Source of the DNA: Opitutales bacterium UBA2995
GTDB lineage: Bacteria; Verrucomicrobiota; Verrucomicrobiia; Opitutales; UBA2995
Direction of reading: 5' to 3'
Length of the DNA stretch: 25,573 bases
NCBI GenBank assembly: GCA_002346535.1
Contig: DDZZ01000013.1
Location: 1 to 25,573 of the forward strand
The position numbers and the translations under genes are program-made. Below, piece by piece: positions 17,281 to 25,260 of this stretch. The notes beneath the pieces are model-generated. The model saw only the letters and a program-made list of their open reading frames with translations. It did no database searches and was not told the DNA's origin. The first letter of the stretch is position 1. Every line of letters begins with the position of its first letter.

Positions 17281-19452
17281 TTACTCAGCTGCCAAGGCCT
17301 GGCAGCCTTTTAAATCCAGTTTCCCGCTGGCCAGCACCGGGATCTCCTCCACTTGTTTCACAATGCGGGGAATCCAGAGATTCGGGAGGCCTTCTTCGGT
17401 AAGCCTTTGCCGCAATTCATCTTCATCGACAAGAATTCTCGCCAGGAGGACTAAGGCCTCCCCTTTTTTGTCGTCAGGCCTGGCGCTCACTACCACCGGA
17501 ACTAATTCTTCCTCTTTGAGATTCAATACCTCCACAATCTTGGACTCAATGGTTTCATGGGGAACCATTTCGCCACCAATTTTGGAAAACCGGGACAGCC
17601 TGCCTTCGATATAAAGAAATCCATCCTCATCAAACCGGGCAAGATCTCCCGTTTTAAACCAACCATCACTCAATATTTCGGCGTTTCGGTCCGGATCATC
17701 CAGATAACCGCCAAAAATATTGGGGCCCTTCAAATAAAGCATCCCCGGCTCGAAAAGACTTCGTGGATCTTCGGTGTTAGGATCTTTAATACGAGCTGTC
17801 ACTCCTGGCAGCAATCGTCCTACTGCCCCCCGGCGATAACCCGCCTGCGGAAGTCCTTCCGTATCGATCTGGATTGGATCTTTCAAATTTACGCTCACTA
17901 CCGGAGAGGTTTCGGTCAGCCCATAGCCTTCATGAATATCCGTGCCAAAAGTGCCCTTCCACAGATCAAAGAATTCCGGAGTCACCTTTTCGGCTCCGGC
18001 TACCACCAAATCCAGGCTCTTCATCTTTTCCGGAGCAACTCGTTGAATATAGGGTTTATAGAACGTGCGAGTGCCCAAGAAAACAGAGACTTTTTCGGCT
18101 TCGACAGCATCGGCTATTTTCTTTTGTTCCAGGGGCGATGGGAGGGTGACCATCTTGATGCGCCGAATCAAAGGATACCAAAGTGTGACTGTAAATCCAA
18201 AGCTGTGAAAGACAGGTAGACAGCACATCAAGGTCGTATTTTGTCTGCTCAAAAGCGCAATCTCGTCGATCTGAAGCACGTTTGTTAAAACGTTTCGATG
18301 GGATAGAGGCACGCCTTTCGGCTCCCCTGAACTCCCGCTCGTAAATAACAGCCCAACCTCGTCGTTATTTCCCCGCCGCGGCACACCATGAAGCCGTGTT
18401 AAAAGGAAGCAGGGCAGGCAAAGGATACCCAGAAAACGTAACAGAATCCCTTTTTTGTCCATTCCATGCAAAATGGGCAAAATATCGATAATATTATCCG
18501 GCCACGGAAATTGGGGCATTTTTTTGATGACCGCCTCTGCCGTAATCACCTCGTCTATATCACCTTTCTGAAAAGAGGATTCTATGGCGGCCTTACCGGC
18601 GGTGAAATTGAGGTTTACAGGGATACGTCCGGCAAGCACCACACCCAGGTTTGCGACGGTAACCCCAATTCCCGGCGGTAATACGATTCCAATCCTCCTC
18701 CCGCGTAGGTTTTTTAAAACATAGTTTTTGATACCTAAACTCAGGGACAAAAGCAGGCCCGACTTTAAAGACTTTCTCGCCGCAGTATAGTCAACAATTC
18801 GTTCGAATAATGGATGGCGCGCCAATCCGCGAAAGCAGTAATCGGCCACATGTCCCTCCAATTCCTTCCGTCGCTGAAAAGATTCTTCGGACAAATCCAA
18901 AAGACTCTCCCTTACTGAGGACATGGATACATCGCCAGGTATTATGGGTTTCCCGATCGCAATATTGATCCGCATCCTAAAGGGCTTTTGTTTTCGATGC
19001 ATCCCCGTCGCGTTGAAAAAGGAAAAACGGGTCTGCCAGAGGTTATCCATAAATATTGGGATAACTGGCACACCACTGTCGCGAGCAAAGGAATCAAATC
19101 CATGTTGCAGAGCCATTAAACTACCTGTCCGGGAAGCCTGCCCCTCCACAAAGATACCCAAGAGTCCTCCCTGTTTGACGAATTCGAGATTGTCTTCGAA
19201 GGAAGGCCGGGTCTTTGCCTGCGGGATCAGTTCAATAGCTGAAATCTTGATAAGCCAGCGCAAGCGATTGGTCTTTTGCAAAGTGTCGGAAGCAATGAAA
19301 CGTACAGATCGTCCCGAAGCTATTGTCAGGAAAACCACATCCAAGTAAGTCACATGATTACTGATTATAACTGCTCCGCCATCTTTCGGGATGTGTTGCC
19401 TCCCTGAAACACGGATGCGGTAAAGGATCCAGACTAGTAACTTAGCGATCAA
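17281..19452 (-). CDS. Acyltransferase / AMP-dependent acyl ligase fusion (Aas-like)
   Basis: A 723-residue two-domain enzyme. Residues 1-200 form a PlsC-type acyltransferase with the catalytic NHVTYLD (His33, Asp38) and the substrate-binding FVEGQASRTGS. Residues 210-723 form an AMP-forming fatty acyl ligase with the P-loop FTSGSSGEPKG, the GYGLTETSP motif, the GWFKTGDLARFDEDGF hinge segment and a C-terminal ASGKLDLKG lysine region. The layout matches the E. coli Aas protein (2-acyl-glycerophosphoethanolamine acyltransferase / acyl-ACP synthetase), which recycles lysophospholipids at the inner membrane. The MFS domain fused in some homologues is absent. Translation appears to start at TTG 19452, since a TAG lies two codons upstream; there is no in-frame ATG before the first domain. 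Confidence 0.9.
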   Translation of the reverse strand: MIAKLLVWILYRIRVSGRQHIPKDGGAVIISNHVTYLDVVFLTIASGRSVRFIASDTLQKTNRLRWLIKISAIELIPQAKTRPSFEDNLEFVKQGGLLGIFVEGQASRTGSLMALQHGFDSFARDSGVPVIPIFMDNLWQTRFSFFNATGMHRKQKPFRMRINIAIGKPIIPGDVSMSSVRESLLDLSEESFQRRKELEGHVADYCFRGLARHPLFERIVDYTAARKSLKSGLLLSLSLGIKNYVLKNLRGRRIGIVLPPGIGVTVANLGVVLAGRIPVNLNFTAGKAAIESSFQKGDIDEVITAEAVIKKMPQFPWPDNIIDILPILHGMDKKGILLRFLGILCLPCFLLTRLHGVPRRGNNDEVGLLFTSGSSGEPKGVPLSHRNVLTNVLQIDEIALLSRQNTTLMCCLPVFHSFGFTVTLWYPLIRRIKMVTLPSPLEQKKIADAVEAEKVSVFLGTRTFYKPYIQRVAPEKMKSLDLVVAGAEKVTPEFFDLWKGTFGTDIHEGYGLTETSPVVSVNLKDPIQIDTEGLPQAGYRRGAVGRLLPGVTARIKDPNTEDPRSLFEPGMLYLKGPNIFGGYLDDPDRNAEILSDGWFKTGDLARFDEDGFLYIEGRLSRFSKIGGEMVPHETIESKIVEVLNLKEEELVPVVVSARPDDKKGEALVLLARILVDEDELRQRLTEEGLPNLWIPRIVKQVEEIPVLASGKLDLKGCQALAAE

Positions 19453-19582
19453 ATTTGCCTAAAAAAGAAGTTCCCGTTAAGTGTGGTTCTTAAAGGCAAG
19501 AATTCCGATCTCCTTTCCTAGGTCAAGGCCAACCAAACTGTCTGGAAGGCTTTGAGACGCATTCCGCCCTTCGAGATGGTTT

Positions 19583-19720
19583 TTATTTTTCCAATATGAT
19601 ATCTTTGACTTTGGTAATGTTGCAATCCTCCAATAGATCTCCCATCCCTTTCACTGTCTTCTGTTTGGCGGTAAAGTTACTGATACAATAGATTCGCTGG
19701 TTGGCATGGATAGCGGTTCT
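19583..19720 (-). other. Short protein-like frame, possible gene-tail fragment
   Basis: A 45-codon open stretch between two stops on the minus strand has a protein-like composition, with YCISNFTAKQKTVKGMGDLL followed by an amphipathic lysine-rich end. It has no start codon of its own and does not match a family I recognise. It could be the C-terminal tail of a gene whose remainder was lost, or chance coding opposite the HAD gene's upstream region. Confidence 0.2.
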
Positions 19721-20398
19721 CTAACCGACCGGTTTTACGGGCTCATTAAATCCTATCACGCAGCCGCGAAAGCCAAGGAGGCAAACTATCCGGAAGTCGA
19801 TATCCTCAGTATTTGGAAACGTTTTCTCAAGGAGCTTTCAATCACAGCTCCATCCATGAAAGTGCTCCAAGAAATGGCTATAAGATTTGAATGTGCGGTG
19901 AACCCGGGGTGGCCCAGGCCAATCCTAAAGGATTTTCTCAAAAATTTAAAAGGCAGGAGTATACCTATGGGCATTGTTTCCAACGCACAGTTTTATACGC
20001 CAATCAAGTTGGAGGCTTTTATTGGTCCCACGCTCGGAGATCTGGGATTCGACAATTACCTCTGCTTTTGGTCCTTCCAGAAACACCTGGAGAAGCCCTC
20101 GGTAGAGCTGTTTGAAAAATTAACGGAAGCTCTGGGGAGAAGATGCATTGCTGCTGGTCAAGCACTCTACCTCAGCAACGATTTGCTGAACTATATCTGG
20201 ACGGCTAATGATGTAGGATTACAGGCAGTCTCATTTGCTGGGGATGAACGGTCCCTTCGATTGTGTAAATCGAATGACCGTTGTGCCGATTTAAGCGCGG
20301 ATACTGTTGTAACTGCACTTATACAAATAGAAACTTTAATTTGGTTCGACCGAATCACCGCAACCTCTAATTTGCTACCATGGCTCCATCCGGTGTAA
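19706..20398 (+). pseudogene. HAD-superfamily hydrolase lacking its nucleophile segment
   Basis: A 230-residue frame covers the cap and core of a HAD-like phosphatase. YPEVDILSIWKRF lies in the cap, IVSNAQFYTP carries the motif II serine, LEKPSVELFE carries the motif III lysine and ALYLSNDLLN carries a motif IV aspartate. FAGDERSLRL follows, as in family members. The motif I DxD loop expected at the very N-terminus is missing from this frame. In the same phase upstream, 19598-19633 reads DIFDFGNVAILQ, a plausible motif I, but a TAG stop at 19634 separates it. The gene is thus truncated or broken. Its end overlaps the next gene by 19 bases. Confidence 0.6.
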
Positions 20399-20994
20399 CC
20401 GCTTCAGACCAGGAAATCGTTGACCGCCTTCTATCGGTCATGGAAACCGATTTACTGTCGCTTACACAGCAAGGCGTCAAAGAAGGCAACAAGGTCTTCG
20501 GAGGAGCAATATTGCGCAAGGACGATTTATCATTGGTAGTGGCCGGCACAAACAAGGAAATGGCCAATCCGCTTTACCACGGCGAAATACACACCATGGA
20601 GCTGCTTTATCAAATACCAAAAGAGAGCAGACCATCCCCTGAAGATTGTATCTTTTTTGCTACACACGAACCCTGCACGCTTTGTTTGTCAGCCATCACG
20701 TGGGGAGGCTATGATAATTTTTATTACCTCTTCAGCCACGAGGATTCGAGGGACTCCTTTAACATCGGTCATGATTTGAGAATTCTGAAAGAGGTCTTCC
20801 GTCTAGATCCGGGTGGCTACGCTCGTACAAATGCCTATTGGACGGGTTACCGGATACCCGCCCTGATTGAGTCCTTTTCCCAATCCGAAAAAGAAACATT
20901 CAGCCAAAGAATTTCCAAGTTAACCCAAACCTACGCGGAGCTGTCCGATAATTATCAGGCAAACAAAGAGGCATCAGATATCCCCTTAAAATAA
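20380..20994 (+). CDS. Zinc-dependent nucleoside/deoxycytidylate deaminase family protein
   Basis: A 204-residue member of the cytidine/deoxycytidylate deaminase superfamily, which hydrolytically removes an amino group from a nucleobase, nucleoside or nucleotide. The zinc site is complete: His67 and the proton-shuttling Glu69 in LYHGEIHTMEL, then Cys99 and Cys102 in HEPCTLC. The N-terminal segment GGAILRKDD is the usual substrate-side strand. The C-terminal 60 residues, rich in charged helix, are not part of the core. The start overlaps the HAD frame by 19 bases, suggesting translational coupling. The substrate could be guanine, cytosine or a tRNA-related base; the sequence does not decide. 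Confidence 0.85.
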   Translation: MAPSGVTASDQEIVDRLLSVMETDLLSLTQQGVKEGNKVFGGAILRKDDLSLVVAGTNKEMANPLYHGEIHTMELLYQIPKESRPSPEDCIFFATHEPCTLCLSAITWGGYDNFYYLFSHEDSRDSFNIGHDLRILKEVFRLDPGGYARTNAYWTGYRIPALIESFSQSEKETFSQRISKLTQTYAELSDNYQANKEASDIPLK

Positions 20995-21015
20995 AACCGG
21001 AAAGGAGTTGGCAAA

Positions 21016-21348
21016 ATGACAAAAGCATTTGGTATTTGCGGAGTATTTTTCAGACCTCAAGATCCTGCGACATTGGCAAAATGGTATAGAAAATGGCTAC
21101 AGTTGCCGGAGGCCGACGGAAATTACGTACCGTTCCAAAGAGCAGAACTACCGAATAATGCCTCCAGCGTCCGGTCGCCCTTTGGAAAGGACACCGAATA
21201 CTTAGGGAAGCGCCTCCAGGCCAAAGAAGGGGGCGCCAAGATAGATCCTAACAAAGAGGACTACGAATACGGTCGGTTCGGATGGTTTAATGATCCTTAT
21301 GGAAACCGGGTTGAATTGTGGGAACTACCCGCCCCTAAAGGATCTTAA
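21016..21348 (+). CDS. VOC (glyoxalase-like) protein with internal deletion
   Basis: A 110-residue vicinal-oxygen-chelate protein with a clear Shine-Dalgarno (AAAGGAG). The start GICGVFFRPQDPATLAKWYRKWLQLP and the end YEYGRFGWFNDPYGNRVELWE are typical and highly conserved. Family members of this subtype are about 130-140 residues. After DTEYLG, the strand and helix that normally precede the RLQAK segment are absent, an in-frame loss of about 20-25 residues. The C-terminal glutamate metal ligand (VELWE) is kept. Whether the shortened second module still folds is uncertain. It is followed after 5 bases by the lipoprotein gene, so they may form an operon. Confidence 0.75.
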   Translation: MTKAFGICGVFFRPQDPATLAKWYRKWLQLPEADGNYVPFQRAELPNNASSVRSPFGKDTEYLGKRLQAKEGGAKIDPNKEDYEYGRFGWFNDPYGNRVELWELPAPKGS

Positions 21349-21353
21349 GTTTT

Positions 21354-22109
21354 ATGGAGTTTCAATCGGCCACTCGAGGTTTCCAACAGTTGGGGTTACT
21401 AATCCTGGTGAGCCTTTTATGGATCGCCTGCTCCAAACCAAAATCGGTTCAGGATCTCTATCCAAATATGGTAATCGATGAAAAAATTGCCGCAAAGCAG
21501 TTTACCGTTTTAGCCAAGGGTTCCGAACCCATGATTGACGATTTAGAGGATGGTGATCTGAACGGTCTGATGGCGGACGGGCGTAATTGGAGTTGGATGC
21601 AGTTCGATGACACGACTGATGGAATTCAATACCTGACAATTGACCAGGAGCAGACCGCACCCGGAAAGGGAAACAGCGTTCTTTACGTTAAAGGGGGCAA
21701 TTGGAAAAACACCGGAGCCGGACTTAGCGCTCACCTGGTTGGCAAAGCTTCACCCAAATCCATGGGCGTGTATGATGCGTCCCAATATGCCGGGCTCCAC
21801 TTCTGGGTGAAAGCCGTGGGCTTGTCTCAATTGAAATTGGCAATGGACACTACGGACACGGCTTCAAAAGATGAAGGGGGAATTTGTCTTGAGAACTGTC
21901 CCGGGAAATTTGAGTCGGTCGTTTCTGTAGGTGAAAGTTGGCAACAAATAAAAATCCCCTTTACACAGTTTTTGCTAACCAAAGGGAAGCACTCAATCCC
22001 GCTTGATCCTAAAAACTTGAAAGCCATCCATTTCCATCTTGAAACCACTGGAGACTATGAAGTCTGGTTGGATGAGGTCAGTTTTTTGACCCGAAAAACT
22101 CAAGATTGA
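21354..22109 (+). CDS. Lipoprotein with carbohydrate-binding (CBM11/CIA30-like) domain
   Basis: A 251-residue exported lipoprotein. The signal peptide ends in the lipobox LWIAC with Cys26 as the lipidation site. The rest forms one beta-sandwich domain: IDDLEDGDLN at the start, YVKGGNWKNTGAGLSAHL, MGVYDASQYAGLHFWVKA, then QQIKIPFTQF and YEVWLDEVSF at the end. This order is characteristic of the galactose-binding-like domains of carbohydrate-binding module family 11 and CIA30. No catalytic domain is attached, so it may bind glycan at the cell surface. Two cysteines (CLENC) could form a disulfide. Assignment rests on the pattern of conserved segments. Confidence 0.75.
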   Translation: MEFQSATRGFQQLGLLILVSLLWIACSKPKSVQDLYPNMVIDEKIAAKQFTVLAKGSEPMIDDLEDGDLNGLMADGRNWSWMQFDDTTDGIQYLTIDQEQTAPGKGNSVLYVKGGNWKNTGAGLSAHLVGKASPKSMGVYDASQYAGLHFWVKAVGLSQLKLAMDTTDTASKDEGGICLENCPGKFESVVSVGESWQQIKIPFTQFLLTKGKHSIPLDPKNLKAIHFHLETTGDYEVWLDEVSFLTRKTQD

Positions 22110-22119
22110 GGAGTTTATT

Positions 22120-22888
22120 TTACTCGAAGAAAGCCTTCTTCGAGACCTTCGAGGACGGCGCCCAAATCTTGATATTGTCGACCCACCCGTTATCGTCGAA
22201 GGATCCAAATCCGACAAAGCCCTGTTCGAATAGAATGTCGTCGGCGATCATGATCGGGATGAGCATGTCGTCAAAATAGAGGGCGAGGGCAACCGTCCCT
22301 TTCTCTATATCGCGCACAATACGGATTTTTTCCATACTTCGCCGCCAATGGTTCTAAAGTCGGTGATGGGAGTCCGATCCGCCTCATCAACCACGAATAC
22401 GTTATGGGCATTGTTGTCAGCATGCTTGGCTACATGTATATACATGTAGCCAGCCGGATCCTGGAAACGAAAGAAAAAACAATGATCACGATGCGCATAC
22501 CCGGGAGCGTTGGCCACATCTGAATATTGAGTCATGTATTCCTTGATGGGCGTACCCTTCACCCCGGATTGTAGTATATCCACTTCCAAAACAAAGCTCC
22601 CGAAAGTCATACCTTTGATAAGAGAGATGTTGGAGGGGGACCGGTGTGGTGGTTCGTAGTCACTCAAGCCGGTTATGGCCAATAAACGATTTCCCTCAGG
22701 CCTCAGGATTTCCCAAGCTGGGAGATCGGTCATCATAAAATCATTCCAAGCATGCTTTGAGTCGAATGATTGTTCGTACTGCAACGCATAACCGTCAGGC
22801 AACCCAGCCGGATTCGCGTAAGAAAAGCTGAAGGAAGCCAAGCTCAATCCTAAAAGGCAAACTAATCGAAAAAGACCTGAGAATTCAT
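22120..22888 (-). pseudogene. Secreted DUF1080-like (3-keto-disaccharide hydrolase-type) protein, two frameshifts
   Basis: Three consecutive frames combine into one protein of about 256 residues. ATG 22888 begins MNSQVFF. One extra T in the five-T run at 22869-22873 then gives RLVCLLGLSLASFSFSYA, a good signal peptide. The middle frame contains YEPPHRSPSNISLIKG, HRDHCFFFRFQDPAGYMYIHVA and DNNAHNVFVV. It breaks in a six-base homopolymer at 22326-22331, where one more base would join it to IRIVRDIEKG and FVGFGSFDDNGWVDNIKIW. These segments match the LamG-like fold of DUF1080 relatives from Planctomycetota and Verrucomicrobiota that act on sugars outside the cell. Either sequencing errors or true inactivation may explain it. 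Confidence 0.7.
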
Positions 22889-22972
22889 ATCGTCAAAAAA
22901 TGAAACAAACACCCATGATGTAAAACCAAAGAATATTGAATAGTATGTCCAATGAACGGTTAAATTGGTATT

Positions 22973-23456
22973 ATGTCCGCACACCCCGAAAAACTTAGCT
23001 TCTCCGAAGAACTCCTGCTGCTCTCCCTGGATGACGAGCAAGGCAAGCCGGTAGCCTACGATTGCAACGTCCTCTCTTTAGCTTTGGCCGGAGCTGTTCT
23101 GTTTGAACTGATGCTTTTAGGTAAAATCGTGATTCAAGATGAGTAAGTGACCATCTGGCCAGTTGAGCTGCTGGACGGTCCAATTCTCGATCTGGCAATC
23201 CAACGATTCGCCAAAAAACAAGGTCAGAAAACTGAGTTATTGGGTGAGCCAGTTGGCGAAGAACTATAAGAAAATTAAATCGATTCTGCTTGAAACGTTG
23301 GTGGAGATGGGAGCCCTTAAAGAAGAAGAACATACCTTTCTCTGGACCTTTAACTACAACCGATACTCCAAAGACGATTCGCGCATCGAAGATCGCGTCC
23401 GCCTGCGCGTTAACGCCAATCTGTTCGGGAATCGAGAAATGGATACCCGCGATTAA
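22973..23456 (+). pseudogene. GPP34-like protein (Golgi phosphoprotein 3 family), decayed
   Basis: The start MSAHPEKLSFSEELLLLSLDD and the helix LALAGAVLFELMLLGKI match GPP34-domain proteins, helical proteins that bind phosphoinositides in eukaryotes and have unknown roles in bacteria. The frame stops at TAA 23144-23146; AAA would read through. It continues in the same frame as VTIWPVELLDGPILDLAIQRFA, then switches frame at the six-A run near 23213-23218. The switch leads into LSYWVSQLAKNYKKIK, LVEMGALKEEEH and YNRYSKDDSRIEDRVRLRV, ending after DTRD at 23456. The remaining C-terminal helices are not found in that frame. With a nonsense change, a frameshift and a lost end, this is probably a genuine pseudogene. 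Confidence 0.7.
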
Positions 23457-23544
23457 AGAATTTGAGGATGCCATGGCCACGGCCATCTTGGTTGCAGTTG
23501 TTATTCCAACGGTCACATCATCTTAACCGCAATGAGTCACGCGG

Positions 23545-23567
23545 GGAACACTTTCGGTTCCATTTTT
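23545..23567 (+). terminator. Weak terminator-like hairpin
   Basis: A 5-bp stem GGAAC/GTTCC with a 7-base loop is followed, after one A, by five T. It lies about 90 bases after the GPP34 pseudogene and before the sulfatase gene on the same strand. The stem is short, so termination is only possible. The surrounding 23457-23664 holds no other recognisable feature. Confidence 0.3.
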
Positions 23568-23706
23568 GCGACGTAAATTGAGTATCGGAACGGTAATTGA
23601 ATTTTATTTTTCCAGAAACCCAAGCGATTTTGGTGAAGTCCCAGAAGGAAACGATTTCTAAGCGATGTTGACCACAGACCCATTTTCTTCAGAACATCTA
23701 CCCCAA

Positions 23707-25227
23707 ATGAAAAAACTGCTTCTCTTTATTTTCAGCACTGTCGCCTTTACCCTTCGATTGGCCGCACAAGACCAGCCCAACGTGATCCTGATGATCGCCG
23801 ACGATATCGGTTTTTCTGACTTGGGGAGCTACGGTTCAGAGATCGAAACACCCAACCTCGACAAACTTGCGTATGGCGGACTGCGTTTCACTCAGTTTTA
23901 CAACATGGCCAAGTGTGAAACAACCCGCAGCGCACTGCACACCGGCCGATTCCTCAAAGGCAAGCATATCGAAAACGCCATCCCCTTTTCCACCCTCATG
24001 GCCAACTCCGGCTATTACACGGCCATGGTCGGGAAGGAGCACTTTACCTCCTGGGTCCCGGCTCGCTGCTTCGCCGTCAATGCCTTCCATGACTCCTTTG
24101 TTTTCTATAAAATCAACTCTTTCTTTGTCCGACCGGAAACCGGGCAGTTCGAGTACCCCTTTCGTTTGAATGGCATTCGCATTGATCCGGAGGATATGGA
24201 TGTCCACCAAAAGCCGCTATTCAAGACAGACGTCATGACCAACTACGCCTTGAGTTATATAGACAAGGCAAACGACAACAATCAGCCCTTCTTTTTATAC
24301 CTGCCCTTTCACGTGGCTCACTACCCTCTTCAGGCACGCCCAGAGGATATCGCCAAATACCGTGGGAAATACAAGATCGGTTGGGATGTGCTTCGGGAGC
24401 AACGACTAAAACGCCAGAAAGAAATGGGTCTGGTCCCGGCCGATACGGTGTTGAGTCCACCGGAAGCCAATATCAACAAGTTCCGGGGACCCTACCGAGG
24501 CAATATCTACAAATACCGGCCTTGGGACTCCGTTGATGAAGCGGAGCAAGATGAGCTCGACCTTGAACAATCCGTCTTTGCTGCCATGATCGACCGCATG
24601 GACCAGAATATTGGGCGGATCGTGCAAAAGCTCGAGGACATCAAGGAGCGCGACAACACCCTGATCCTGTTCTTCACCGACAATGGATCCTGCCCCTACG
24701 ACTCCAATGTCGACTTCGCCGTTCCTCCCGGACCTGCGGAAGGTTATCGCACTTTGTCAGCTGCCTGGGCCTTGGTAGGAGATACGCCCTTTCGCTATTT
24801 TAAACAATACGGCCACGAAGGGGGCACCCATACCCACTTGATCGCAAACTGGCCAAGCACCATTAACCCGGGATTAAATCACGATATGGCTCACCTCACC
24901 GACATCTACCCGACCATGCTTGAATTAGCTGGTACCGAATATCCGGATACTCTCGATGGGAAACCCACTCCGACTCTCGATGGCGAATCCATGGTCCCAC
25001 TCTTCAAAGGAGAATCCCGTGCCGAGCCCGACATCATTATTTCCGGTTTCACCGATCGTTTCCGCATGGTACGCGTCGGCGACTGGAAGATCGTCAAAGT
25101 CAATGGCGATGATTGGGAACTCTACAATTTAAAGAACGACCCCACCGAACTCAATGACCTTGCAAACCAAAATCCCACCAAGCTCAAAGAACTCGAAAAA
25201 GCCTATTTAGATTACCAAAAGACCTGA
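23707..25227 (+). CDS. Sulfatase (alkaline-phosphatase superfamily, family S1), secreted
   Basis: A 506-residue exported sulfatase that would hydrolyse sulfate esters, most likely on polysaccharides. The signal peptide MKKLLLFIFSTVAFTLRLAAQ fixes the start at 23707 rather than the in-frame ATG at 23665. The N-terminal metal-binding motif VILMIADDIGFSDLGSYG is intact. The region converted to formylglycine reads CETTRSALHTGR (Cys70); the usual CxPSR core has threonine in place of proline. The calcium- and sulfate-site segment FFTDNGSCP and a later GHEGGTHTHLIANWP, containing the catalytic histidine and lysine-equivalent region, are present. The C-terminal subdomain ends with the usual YNLKNDPTELNDLA. 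An IS110 relic follows directly. Confidence 0.9.
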   Translation: MKKLLLFIFSTVAFTLRLAAQDQPNVILMIADDIGFSDLGSYGSEIETPNLDKLAYGGLRFTQFYNMAKCETTRSALHTGRFLKGKHIENAIPFSTLMANSGYYTAMVGKEHFTSWVPARCFAVNAFHDSFVFYKINSFFVRPETGQFEYPFRLNGIRIDPEDMDVHQKPLFKTDVMTNYALSYIDKANDNNQPFFLYLPFHVAHYPLQARPEDIAKYRGKYKIGWDVLREQRLKRQKEMGLVPADTVLSPPEANINKFRGPYRGNIYKYRPWDSVDEAEQDELDLEQSVFAAMIDRMDQNIGRIVQKLEDIKERDNTLILFFTDNGSCPYDSNVDFAVPPGPAEGYRTLSAAWALVGDTPFRYFKQYGHEGGTHTHLIANWPSTINPGLNHDMAHLTDIYPTMLELAGTEYPDTLDGKPTPTLDGESMVPLFKGESRAEPDIIISGFTDRFRMVRVGDWKIVKVNGDDWELYNLKNDPTELNDLANQNPTKLKELEKAYLDYQKT

Positions 25228-25260
25228 AAACCTGATGAGTCCATTTCCTTTTTTTTGTAG

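Noticed and set aside
22995..23516. 173-codon open frame on the minus strand
   Set aside because: It runs opposite the GPP34 pseudogene, has no recognisable motif, and the plus strand carries the family sequence.
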